Assembly: GCF_021155765.1 (NCBI RefSeq)
Contig: NC_060112.1
Coordinates: 15,190,001-15,254,000 of the forward strand
Origin: Diprion similis
Lineage: Eukaryota > Arthropoda > Insecta > Hymenoptera > Diprionidae
Length of the DNA stretch: 64,000 nt
Reading direction: 5' to 3'
The translations under genes and the position numbers were made by a program. The notes beneath the pieces are model-generated. The model did no database searches, was not told where the DNA came from, and saw nothing but the letters and a program-made list of their open reading frames with translations. Numbering within the stretch: the first letter of the stretch is position 1; each line of letters starts with the position of its first letter. Positions 47,653 to 59,617 of this stretch are shown here, piece after piece.

Positions 47653-48734
47653 GTTTTTCCAGTCACGTGCAATTATTTGTTCTCCCCATTCAGACAACGT
47701 CTCTTATTGCTTCGTTTTGTCAGTGTGACTGATGAGTTTGCTGCGATATAGAGAAGTTTTAGCCCCCCCAATTCGTTAGAATTTTTAATTACAAACTGAG
47801 CCTTGATGTGCCTGTAATAGGTGTCATCGAGTTAGCAAGCAGATCGCTTTGCCGTTTATTCTATTATTTTCCCCAGCTGTCTGGGAGCGCTGTCGTAAGG
47901 TTAGGATCGGCTGCGCCTAATTGCTCGCACGAATTCAATTAGCTCAAATCGGAATATCGAGTGAAACGTGATGGATGGTTCTCCCCGACCCCACCACACG
48001 TTTCAAATATCCACGAAAGGAAATATTGCAGAAGCGTTATAGACGCGGGGATAATATTGCCCCGAATTCTTGTCCAAACTAAATCCATCAACAGGTCTTG
48101 TTCAGCGCTGTAGTTTCATTTGTATCAATCACCTGGATGACAGCTCCAATTGATTAACTTCAATAAAATTCCTACGATCAGTATTCTCGATACGAGTATC
48201 AATTAGTCTCATAATTAAATCCCATGTCTTTCGCAACATCAGAGTGCTGCATACACGCAGGTTGCATGGTGGGATTACCGACGTGTTTCATAATAGCAGG
48301 TGTTTATTTTGGCAGTGTGGTAAAAACGAAGCGATCGATCCACAGCTACACTGGCACTTGTACACACACATATATATGTATATAAACTGTCAAAGCCACC
48401 GATTGCAACTAATGCTTTAAGTCCTCCCGTTGGAAAATCGATAATTTATAATGGTATGTCGATTAGTCCCGCAAAGAGGGTGAATTGCTTGTGTTTGACA
48501 ATGGGGTATAGGGTTCCTCTATGAGAGTCTGAGGGAGAGAAAGAAAAAACGAATAAAAAAAAAGAGAAGAAAATATAGCCCACCCTCAGAAACGTGATTC
48601 ATTTTTGGATTTTAGCTTTAACGTAGGGACATACAGGGGGCTTTCCCGCGGGACAATAACGGCCACGGCTCATCGCCTGTCCCGCACATTTATGCACTTA
48701 CAGACTGAGTAACCGTGCAGTGATTGAGCACCGA

Positions 48735-48784
48735 GTATATATAGGTATATATACATACATATGTATATATATACATATATATAC
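48735..48784. repeat. TA/TATAC microsatellite
   Basis: A low-complexity run of TATA, CATA and TGTA units; a smaller CA/TA run lies at 48362-48384. No coding. Confidence 0.85.
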
Positions 48785-51128
48785 AATTTGCCAGGAGTAA
48801 TCTGACCGTCTGGGAAGCGAGATGAGCAAGCTGACGGTGTTGGTGAAATTTGAGGTATATACGGTTGAGAATTGCTTCGTCTTCACGGTGGAAATCGATC
48901 GCACTGGGGTGCAGGGCGAGACACGGATGAAGGGTTCAGAACTTCCAAAGGCATTAGAGGGTTAGCGTATAAACTGTCTGGAGTTGGCGCATCAACATGA
49001 TCTTGCAATCTAAAAGTTTCTTACTCCCTCCGGGATATTGCCGCGCTTTATTTTCACTCTGGATTGCATCGGAGTTTGACCATTGAGACGAGCTAAAATT
49101 TAAGGGAGGCATATATTTTGTAGAAATTTTACCGAGATGCTTCATCTGCATCACCCAAAAGTCTTCTGGCGATTTCGGACGAGTTTATTTTCAGGCGAAA
49201 ATCTTATTTCATAATTGAAACCATCGCTTTAGAGGGGTACAACCGGAACTACACTCAATTACTACTTCAGCTGAACTGGACTTTTTACATCACAGCTTCA
49301 AAGAATAAAATGTTTTGTCACTCGAATTCTGTCCCGCAGTTGTAACAGTTTCGTTATTCTCACTATCCGGTTAGTAGTATTATTGAATCTTCATTAATTC
49401 GAAACAATTGTGAGCACGTTTCAGTTGGATATATGTCTTCATCTAGTACTTAACTAACAAATCTAAATGCGATGCATTTTGCTTCTTTTTTTTTAATCAT
49501 GATGTAACCCTCGAAAAATATTACCTCGATGCATCTTTGTATCGTTAATGACAAGATTGATAAAAAACGTATTGGGTTTGTGGAATTTCTGTTTTGTCAG
49601 TAATTGAAAAACATTTTTTGCGATTGTTTTGATAAAATTCTTGGTAACGAAAGTAAATGCAGTAGAATTTTTTTATCGAATTGAGAAAATTTCACCCAAG
49701 TAACGGCTGATTCCAAGTGTATACGAAAAAGTTTAATGCTATGTAAAGAAAAAAAAACAAGATAAGGTTTTTTTGATTGCTTACGAAGTCAATTGCACAA
49801 ATCCTTATTTTCTCAAAACAGATCTCGAAGCAACGTTTTATCGTTTGATGAAGAAATGGAAGAAATATTTGTATGAACTCAGGGGTGACACAGAATCAAG
49901 TAAGGGGGTTCCCAGGTTCCTCTGCAGCCACGCGCCCAATGCGTTCCCGGTGCGAGCTGGATGTCGAAAAGAGCCAGGGACTGAGCTGAACACGACACGT
50001 CACCCGACGGCAGCTACTTAGTGGAATGGAATTTATCAGCGCCGAGGCCCGTCAAATAAGATTCAAATAAGACGAGGGTCACCCATCCCCGGCTCGCGAG
50101 TCGCTCGGCCTGCAGGTTAAGGCACTTTAATGTGTTTGCATTGGAAATGGCGGCCCTGCTATAATCCTATAAACCCGCGTGTTATTAGAATACAAATGAG
50201 CGAGAGTCCGGGTGGTCGGAGGATTTTTATTAATCTACATACTCTGACGTCGCGGGGTCGTAAGTATCGCGTGGCTGGGATCAGAACTTTAGCGGGACTT
50301 TCAGCGGGCCCGCAAGAATTCTCCTCCTTAATCTTCAAGTTCATTTCGTAAACAATATATTAAAACGGATCCTAAAAACGGGATCCCGCGAGATCGATCG
50401 TCGAACGCTTTTTCGTCATCTTCGCATCAGCTGTACACATGTGTGTGTATTCCTTTCCGCATGACGCGACGTGCAGATTGGCTTTACCCACCCTTTGACC
50501 CGAGTGCTCACGTTACTTCGGCTGATTTGTAATCAACTGATTAAAGTCGCGGAATTATATCTTCCTACCTGTGGTGGTAAAGCAACCACGGTACGAACGA
50601 CCATCCTGTGCAGCCCATACGCACTGATCCACGTGAAGTTTAGTTACGGTATGATATATCAAGCGCTGCGCCGTACGTTAACCCCTTCATTAGCAGTGCT
50701 TTGAGCCACGACCCTGCCTTCCAGACAGAGCTGGCCAGCCGCTGCCACCCCCAACCGCTTACAGCTCACCCGACCCTCCCATCCCTCAACGGCTCTCTAT
50801 TTAATCCCAATTAACGTCCAGCCATCGCTCGCTCTGCGATGCTACAGAACAAAAAGTCTCCAATGACAAAGAGTTGCACGTGGAGAAAATATTGCACAGC
50901 TGATGCTTCTGCAGTGTAATACTCATTGCCTTTTTTTTTGTCTATTCTCGATAGTGATTCGATACGGAAATAGAATCTTTACGAAGTGTCCGGATTAGGA
51001 AAGCCTTTCACTCCGTCTTGGATTACACGACTTATAACGAGACTGTAGCTAGTTTCGTACGTAGGGAAAAAAGTCTTGAAACCTCGCTCAGTAACGAAAA
51101 TTAACGAATTTATTATTTATAGAGGTTT

Positions 51129-52955
51129 TTAATAGTTTAGCATAATTTTGTGAATCCATGGAACGTAGGCCGACACTCGAGTGTAGACCGAAGGCGCGTT
51201 TCGACCTCCGCAAGGAAAGAGTCCCCAAGATACGACGCCCACAATCTCCGCTTGGCCAAAAGCGTTGACCACCACCAAAGGACCCCCTGAGTCTCCCTGG
51301 AAGAAAGGACGATCACCAGATTGAAAATTTGCTTCGTCGCTCGTTTAATCTGCCGTGAAAGCACGTGAAAAGCCTTTGTTTCAACCAGGCCATGCGTGCT
51401 GACACAGATTCATTCTGAGCGTGTGTATTGGTGAAATGCTAACCTTACAAGCGGACTTTGTACCGTCGAGAGGACCGGTGCAGATGTTTGTGGGATGTAA
51501 AGGGTTTCGACCCTCGTGACGCAGGGCCTTGTCCAGGGCACGTTTGCAAATCTCGTAGTTTAGAATGGGGAGAACAGCCTCCTGCAAAGTCGTCGGTTTG
51601 TTTAGGTCTCTGCCACGACCGATGCTGCCCCATCCAGTCAGCATCGCGTTACCCCGCGGAATGGACTCCGGATAAGGAAGGCTCACCGTAGCGACGAAGG
51701 GGTTCAGCTCGAAGGGTTTTTCCAGTTTCATCAGGGCGATGTCGTACGGCGCCACTGTGCTGAAACCGAACAACAAGTGACTCTCTTCTTAAGTTCTCAC
51801 CTCGGAAGTAGGGAGGGATTTTTTCAACGCGTATGGCTCTCGTCACATCTTTTTACCCCGAGTAACCTGGATAAATGAAACTCCTCGTGACGAGGCAGCT
51901 CTGCTCCGTTTCCTCGGTTGTTCCTAGCTTATACTTTCCGGCGAGGACAAGAAACCGTCCCGGGGGATGCCGAGGGGATAGGGTCTTGCAATGCGCGGCT
52001 GTGAGCACCCATCCCGCCGTCAAAAGGCTGCCTCCGCACACGTGGCGCTGCTCCAACCCCCGAGTCGGGTCGCCCCAGTGGATGGAGACCTGCCACGGGT
52101 GAAGACCCTTCTTCGCGTCCATCCCGCCGACTATCCTTGTCGGCCTTTCCGCCAGCAGTGAGAGCTCGAAGACCATCGTCGACTCTGCCTTGCGAGAAAG
52201 AAGAAACGGTAACAAAAAAAAAATGTTGATTAGAATTACAGATACAAACGTTATCAATTTTAACGATACTTTGGATGAAGTTAATGGTCGCAACTTGGAT
52301 TACTTGAATGTTATAGTTGAGATGTAATGACTATGTTATTTTGAATTCTGAACGATTGAAGAATTCATTCAAATCGATTAAGTCTCTGCGAGCAAGACCA
52401 GAAACGAAACGTTTAAACATTAAAATCAGCACGGGGTTACCTGTGATTTCAATTTTTAATAAGGTCCTCAATGACATGGGATTCGAGCGATAAAAAGTCA
52501 ATTTGTTAAATTGCTGGGCGCGCTTTCACCCGGCGGTCCGGAGACCACATTTTCCAGAGCTTTACAATCCTGTAAATCTTTGACCTCCGTACAACCATAA
52601 AATTCCAACAGTGCTTTTATTACCTATCTCGGTCTTATAGTTTCGCGAATATAATTACAATTGTACGGGTTTTATGGCACAGAGATCACTTGACACGAGT
52701 AACAAATTGCACAGATTATTTAACACACCGCAATATTTGTGAGTGAAGTATTGCCGAAGAAATGATCAAGTCAAACGTGATGAACCTACAGCGTGCATCT
52801 CATGAGACATAATGAACTTCCGAATCACTGTTTAATACTGTTTATGCGCCGAAAATATCAATCAAGATTTAATAAAAAATGCTCCTACCGTTTTCTTCGG
52901 CGCACAATCCACGAAAAATCGTAAACACAAGTATGAAAATTCTGTGAGAAAACAT
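51129..52955 (-). CDS. Secreted chymotrypsin-like serine protease (S1 family)
   Basis: A secreted endopeptidase made as a zymogen. Four exons on the minus strand join in frame to 292 residues: 52955-52889, 52184-51857, 51759-51444, 51296-51129. Exon 1 encodes a signal peptide ([21 protein letters not shown]). A short propeptide without a clip domain ends at LAERPTR, cut before IVGG. The catalytic triad is visible: His in LTAAHC, Asp in YDIALMKL, Ser in GDSGGP. The residue six before the catalytic Ser is Ser (KSACKGDS), and SWG precedes CGG, which is the pocket of chymotrypsin-like rather than trypsin-like enzymes. The end is [15 protein letters not shown]. The exon 2 acceptor was set at ggcag|ag, which preserves the phase with exon 1; the upstream Met in exon 2's open frame (52293) is therefore intronic. 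Digestive or defence roles are both possible. Confidence 0.94.
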
Positions 52956-55900
52956 GGCGAAGTATTAAGAAGTACGACGTGCTACACGTCACAAACTTGG
53001 CGAAAAGGCTGTGAATGAGTTGCGTTCGCTCAACCGCGATCCTGGAGGAGAACGCGCTGCTTCGTTTCTATAGGGAGTATCAAGAAATGCGGATGCGGAA
53101 GTGATCCGCAGACCCGTTTGTCGCTCTCTTATCTATAGTCAATACGGTATAGTTTACCCTATCCTAGACCAGATCCAGATCCAGATCCGTCGTTTTAAAC
53201 TGGTTTCAACGCGATTTTATACCTTTATGTTAGGAAAGTAGTCTCGCAGGGGTTCCTTTCCTTTCAGTACGTTTCCGAGTGCAGAATTCGAAGTTACCAA
53301 TGTCGTCTATTTGAAAGTATCTCCTTCCGGTCGAACGACTTATATATTTTCCCGATTTTTACCGAGCTTGCCAAATGAGCTAGGATTATATTCTCATCTT
53401 ATATTAGCCATTTACTTGTCTGTTACGAATCGCTAATTTCCACAAGTTTGAATGAATTTATCGCGGCCGATTAGAATTCAATGGATTGATCTATTATAAC
53501 CAGGTGATTATGATCAGGGATCGTGAAAATGAAACACTTTCGTTCTTTTGTCAATTACATTGGATTTTCTGTGTAACATTATTTTGATGTATAAGATGTG
53601 ATAACTGGAATTCTCGGTACTCAACGTACGGCGAAATGTTTTCCTGATCTACTTAAAGCGAGACTACTTCGTTGCAGAATTACAGGATGGACTGTCAAGT
53701 ACCGTTATAACTTCCCTTATCGACAGTAATGTTATTTAATTACACAGGAGAGCCTCCAGCGTTAATGGATGTTTTGGATTGAACGTGAACCTGACAGAAA
53801 CGTTATTTGCAGCCGTTTACGCTCGCGAATTGATTTCTTTTCGAGTCAGCGGTTATATCGTTTAAGCGGAGTACACACGTGCAGAGTTGATTTGTAGGAA
53901 CGTCGGACAAATCCGAATCTCCGATTGCTTACGCAAATTGTTTTCCGATTGACATGAGGGTAAAGCAGGTAGATATGCTGTAATGGCTGTTACTTGTAGG
54001 TTTTTTCCGAATTGTAGAAACGATGGAAAAAAAGAGTGTAAATCAATCAATCAACCGTCATGTCATGGTTCAAATTTGAGAAAGTAGAATAATTAACGAA
54101 CAATTGACACAAACCGAATATTTCGGTACTTGTTACAATATTCGATTTGCAAAAATATTCTACAGACAAATGATCAATTATTGATTCTACGAATAAATAC
54201 CAAATAAACGCGGCTGCAATTAAAGATTAATTGAACAGTGTACGAAAATTATATAGAATTTACACTGTATATAAAGCGTTCGAATCTGTTGATGACACCA
54301 CATTTCAACACGCACGTATGATTCCAATCCAGCCAGCAGGTGAAATTCGCGATTAAAAAGTTAGCGGACGCCGAAAAAATACCGAACTGAAATTCGCAAA
54401 TGTAATAATTGTACAAATTATTTTGCCTCGGTATACATTTCCTGCAAGTTGAGCTGCTCACGAACCGAAAATTGAATACAATCCGTTGAAACACGGTACG
54501 TTATGACACGCCAAGGTGTGGTGCTTTCAACTATTTCATGAAACGCCGCTTGTTGTTGTTACTGGCAAAGCGGGGGAGGTTATTTCTCATGTTGTTCATG
54601 GCGCCGCACGTGGCAGGTTGCAATTCCGCCTCGTGGTGAAACGTTAATTAATTTTCAACGGGGTGAGAGTGTTCGCTGTTCTCCAAGTCGTTCACTGTCG
54701 CGACATTGAATGCGGAATCGCATTCGTCCGTACCTGAATGCCCGTATTCGTCAAAGCGCGGAAAAAACGCGGGACACTTTCTTCGAGCAAAGTGGATTGA
54801 CCACTGAGCGAAAATCAGTTCACGATTACTTTTTTACCGGGATTAACGATCTTCGTAGCTAAGCAAACATTCCCTGAGTATTGCCTGATATTTGTTTAAA
54901 TATTTATGGACTCTTGCTGAAACCGCAGAGAGTCTTTTTCGAATTAAGTTTACGATTTGAATGCGTATTTTTACTTTGCCGTCAAAGGATCATGGAATTT
55001 CGTTGAGAGCCTAGCCTCATAGCCTTAACGACGTTCGCGATATTGTGCGGATTTAGTGGACTTTCGCGGTTCTTGAAGATCCATTGAACGGATGCTTTTG
55101 ATCCTTTTGCCGATACAGGTCGTGGACGTGAAAATCTTTGTCAATTATGAATAAGACTGCCGGAGGTCAAACTGATGAGACCCATTACGATATACTTTAG
55201 ATCTTATTCACTGTCGAGGTGCACGGCTGACAGCGGATTTCGTCGACGTTCTTTAAATGGCTCAGAGTTTTTAAACTTTTAGTATACCACTCACCTGACG
55301 GGATGGCAGGCGAAGAGCTGCTCGAGTATCCGCAGGACAACGTCGGCGTCTTCACGTACGCCAAAGCCATAAAAACGGGCTAGAGACGAGAGAGTGCATC
55401 TAGTACTCTGTTAAATATGCATCCACGAAGCAAATGCTATTTCGTATGAATGCGAATTTGCTCCTTTTTGCCTCTGCCGGTTATCCTCCCTGCTCCCCTC
55501 CCTCCAGTAGGATATTAAACAGCTACGTTTACTAGGTTCACCTGTATGCTTTGATATTAGATTGAAAGCAGAAATTTGAAATGTTTTTAAACATAAAATC
55601 CATCTGAGTTGTATAATAAATCTCCTGCAGATGTACTCGCGATTTTAACCAGCTTTTGGTAACAACTCTAGGATTTTTTACGCAAGGGAAAGCGGTGAAA
55701 GAGACCATGAATTTTCTTTATTGGTTAAGAAATAATTTATTTTCACGAAAGAAATATTAAAGAGAATTTAACAATTATATAACGTGTTGTGAAATCCAAT
55801 CGCTAACTAGGCATTCGTAATTTGGATTGCAAATCGATTCAGAGTGATGAAACACCAGAGAGATATAGATTTTTATCGTTATTTTACTTTTTTTATTCTT

Positions 55901-58900
55901 ATTTCCTCGCACTGTACGCGGATGAGTTTCCATTGGGTTTCTGTTATTGTAAAAACGTACTTATTACTGATAATGGTTAACAATCTTATGGACGTTCTAG
56001 ACGAGAATTGCCTTCAGAGAATTTTGTCTGGAGGGGCGGTTCGGTCTGCGCTGATTTACAAAATCCGTGTAATCAATTAGATTAGGGTGGGTTTAGAACG
56101 GATAAGTTTATCAGATTCAGCAATCCCCTGTATTAACGTATTTCCACGAAAATGTCTATAAACTCAACGTAAAAAATGGTTAATGAAAGGCGTGGAGCTT
56201 TTATTGCGTCGCAAAAACTAAGACGATGCTCGAGATAGTCAATATTTGACGGGTGGGCAAGGCTGCTGAAATATTTCATGGTAATTTTACCGAAAGTAAG
56301 GAGTATCCCAGCCCGTCTAGGTCTTCAGACGATTCTAAGATCGAAATTCTAGTCTGTCAATACGAGCATTAGCTCGTAATACGGATTTGAAATCATCTAA
56401 ATGAGCTTTCGAAAATTACGTTCAATTTCGATTGCCACGGAATGACATGTGATTGCAAAAACTGGCGTACGATTTATATCAGGTGAATTCTACTGCCTAC
56501 TTTTTCCACTGTTCCTACTTTAAATGATCCATTTTATCAACACGTATGTTTATTGCACACTTACTTTAGCCCAGATTCGTAAACTTCGATTTTAGAATTT
56601 ACGTCATCGTCGTACTGCTCATACAGCAAAGCTTTGCATAATAAAATAATAAATTTTCGTACAGCTCTTTGCTTCATCACGCGACGTGTTAACCAGCATG
56701 CATCGCGTGTCTTCGTCTATCCCGCGGGATTCTAATGCAATATCGCAAAAGTTTCAGCAAACGACCGCGCCAATAATACCCTGAATTTTGTTACGCGTAT
56801 ACAAATTCGCGCTCATTGGAAGGGTGCATTTTTTCATTAAAACTGGTGGCCTGCCCTAGTTCCGCAGAACTGCAGTCTTCCACCCGGTCTAACGCGAACA
56901 AATTACAACACGCCCCTGCATCCCGGCACGCGATGGTTGTGTGCATTTTTCCTTTTTCCTCCACCCCTTTCTCACCCTTCGAGCTCAGCACCGTCCACCA
57001 ATTTCATGACAAGCCACGAGAGGGTGGATGAGAAAGAGGGTAAGGTGTATTTTCAGACAATTGGCCTAGCTTCGAATAGTTAACTCTTGAAAGTGAAAAA
57101 ACACGATGGGACGAATTTGCGGCATAGACGATGTCTCAAGGTAGACGTAAGAGGTTGTGTCTTTCAATCACTTGTTCGTTATTTGTACAAAAATTCTCAT
57201 AACATCTGAGAAGGGTAGAATTATTAATTTTTGTTTCATTTCGTCGTAAAAACGGTATTATGTATGATTTTTGGAACCTAAGCGTTCTCTTCGCTTTTTG
57301 TTCGCAGAAATTGAAAGCTTATGAGTTGTCTTTGCTCGAAGAATATAGAAAAAGAGTCAATCTGACAAACTGTTATTTATGGCTTGGTGGGATGAGAGTC
57401 AGTGCAGTGGATTACGACCCAGGATATATTCCGTGTACGGACGATTTATATTAGGCGGCTAAATTTCATGGTGAATGAAAATAGTGCGGGTTTGTCGAGG
57501 GGATGACCTGCAGAGCCCGTGCAACTGCAGCTGTAGTGGAACGAAACAATATCAAATATAACCCCGCCATTTGTCATTCTGAAGAAACGGTACCACGTTG
57601 GCAATGCCGCACGTACGTCGCTTCGCCGCGTTTAAATAAAATCTCATAAAGGCACCCCTCGGCAAGAGTCTGGCCATCGCTTAATGGCATACTTTTTAAG
57701 ATTGCCTCCAGGGTGATTCCCGCTTCGTGTAGATCATATAAGTCGATGCAGGGGTGCTTTAAGGGTTTGGCGACATGCGTGCGTTATATCGAGTGGAATT
57801 CGATCGCATAAGTCACTGGAGGGGGATTTTCACGCACGTCGCTCACCGTCTGGGAGTTTTTGGGTACGGCTATGTGCCCCTCGTACGGTTCCTTTCCCTT
57901 TTTTTGACTTCCTCTATTTTTTCACCAGTGGGGTGAGACCGGTAAGTTGAACGGTATTTTAAATCTAATGGTGCGCGCTACTAGTCTTGCAAATTTCTCA
58001 GTCGGTGCGGTATTACTGCCGGAGAATTCTACGTCACGCATTACTGAACGGCGATTTAATATTATCAGAGGCATTGAAAAGCTAATATTTCAAAATTTTC
58101 CGTAAACATGACCGTTACTGAACTGTACTTGTTATTTGAGATAGCAATACACCCGTCGACGATAATGTTACCCATTGCGAGGAAGTTTTCATACATTTGA
58201 AAAGGAGACGCGTGTATATTTATCATCTCAACGATGTATTTCGTACTTCCTTTACGATTTGTTGTACCACCCAAATATCTACCATTAAGAGAACGATTTG
58301 GCAGATAGTTGAAGGAGAAACTGTTCGATCCCCTAGAATATGCAGGATTAATAGTTGCAGCACCAATTGTTGGAGTGTCAATAACGATGCGGTTGATGCA
58401 GGGCAACGATTAGCGTGTTCTTTATAAAACCTCTTGGTGACGTTGGTTGTGTTCAAATGAGCTGCAAATCCCTGAGTTGCAATTTTTCTGTTGCAGCATT
58501 GTTCCAGGTGTCAACATCCTGACGGATTAATTTCGTAACGTAGATTTAAAGATGCTGTTTATCAACCAACAAGTAATAGCTAAAGTACTTTAGTAGTGGA
58601 CTGTAGGAAACAGGAACGTGTTAAGCGTTACAAGACGAATATGATACAACTGCGATGTTTCATTTCAATTGTTCATGGAAATGAAAAACGAAAACAGCGG
58701 TACATTACTTCCAAACAAGTAGATTCTTTTCGTTCCAACGGTACAATAAACGGAGCAATTGAGCTTGCTTCACTGACCCTGTGGAAATCGGTGTCCGGTC
58801 ATCCCGGTCCCAAAGTCCTGGATAAAAGGGAGATTCCCTTCAGATGACGGAATCCCATTAGCACCCTCATTGTTTAGCGGGCGGGAGAAGTAACTAAGGC

Positions 58901-59617
58901 TTAAGGTACCGGCCTGGCTTAGATTTGCGTTAATCTCCAACGAGCCTCCGCAGGGTAAGCTCACTTCCTGTAAAGGGCCGATCGATGTTGTAGTTTCGAC
59001 GTTGCGATTCGATGCAGCCAATTGGCCACTGTCCTAAAACCCTCGTAAGACTGATTTATTTGGGGTGAAAAAAATTGAGGTCAGTTTTCTCTGATTTTTC
59101 CTGCAATGGATTAATTAAGATTATGACCCGGCAAAATCCTTGCACTTTAGCAGATTGCATGCTTACGGATTACAAAATAACATTACTTCAATCGTATGAT
59201 CTGTAACCAAAGAGTCGCAGCTACAATTCTCACCGAAACATTTATTCTGTAAAGCGATACATTAACTCGATTCATCTACATAAATCACACACAATTAGCT
59301 AAAGTTACTTCGCCACGTGAATGTACACACGGGGTTAAAGCGGAGGGTAGGAAGCAAGGAGCGTTGATGGAAAATCTGCAAATCGAGGAGAAAATTGGAA
59401 AAGTTCAGCAATTTAGTGTATGCTACATTGGTCTCGTGAGACCCACTCATTTTTTCAGCAAGACGGCTTAGTTTTATTTTTACGTTATCTAACGCAGGGG
59501 ATATCGCGTACTTATGACGTGGAGATACTGCCGTACAGACGAATCCGAGTAGATACGAAAACTTGAAAACACACTCAGTTACATATATGTTGAATTGCTT
59601 GATGAGAATGAATTCGA
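52956..59617. other. Long intergenic region with one possible first exon
   Basis: Between the protease (-) and the ionotropic receptor (-). A short GATCCA repeat lies at 53170-53186. Apart from the possible exon at 55295-55370 I could not support a gene. Open frames near 57260, 58065 and 58770 lack recognisable features. AATAAA on the minus strand at 59474-59479 may be the polyadenylation signal of the receptor gene. Confidence 0.45.
55295..55370 (-). other. Possible first coding exon of an unknown gene
   Basis: On the minus strand an ATG at 55370 opens 25 codons and one base (MALAYVKTPTLSCGYSSSS then PAIPS), ending at a consensus donor g|gtgagt at 55294. The stretch is clearly GC-richer than its surroundings. 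No downstream exon was found. The plus strand of the same stretch is also open (MAGEELLEYPQDNVGVF), so the direction is not certain. Weak call. Confidence 0.25.

Larger units (their letters stand above)
44828..51128. other. Long intergenic region, no supported gene
   Basis: The first 150 bp is the 3' UTR of paralogue C (AATAAA at 44953). A 172-codon open frame on the minus strand (46188-45670) is the longest in the region, but it has no recognisable domain, no codon or splice support and is rich in Ser and Phe; I treat it as chance. GC-richer patches at 46140-46720 and 49900-50350 contain open frames without family features and could be regulatory. Otherwise only simple repeats were found. 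Confidence 0.45.

Noticed and set aside
52260-52293. Upstream Met at 52293 as the protease start
   Set aside because: The signal-peptide exon at 52889-52955 joins in phase at the ggcag acceptor, so this Met is in the intron.
58770-59021. 83-codon minus-strand open frame (SIGPLQEVSLPCGG...)
   Set aside because: It looks slightly protein-like, but I recognise no family and found no flanking exons or terminal motifs.
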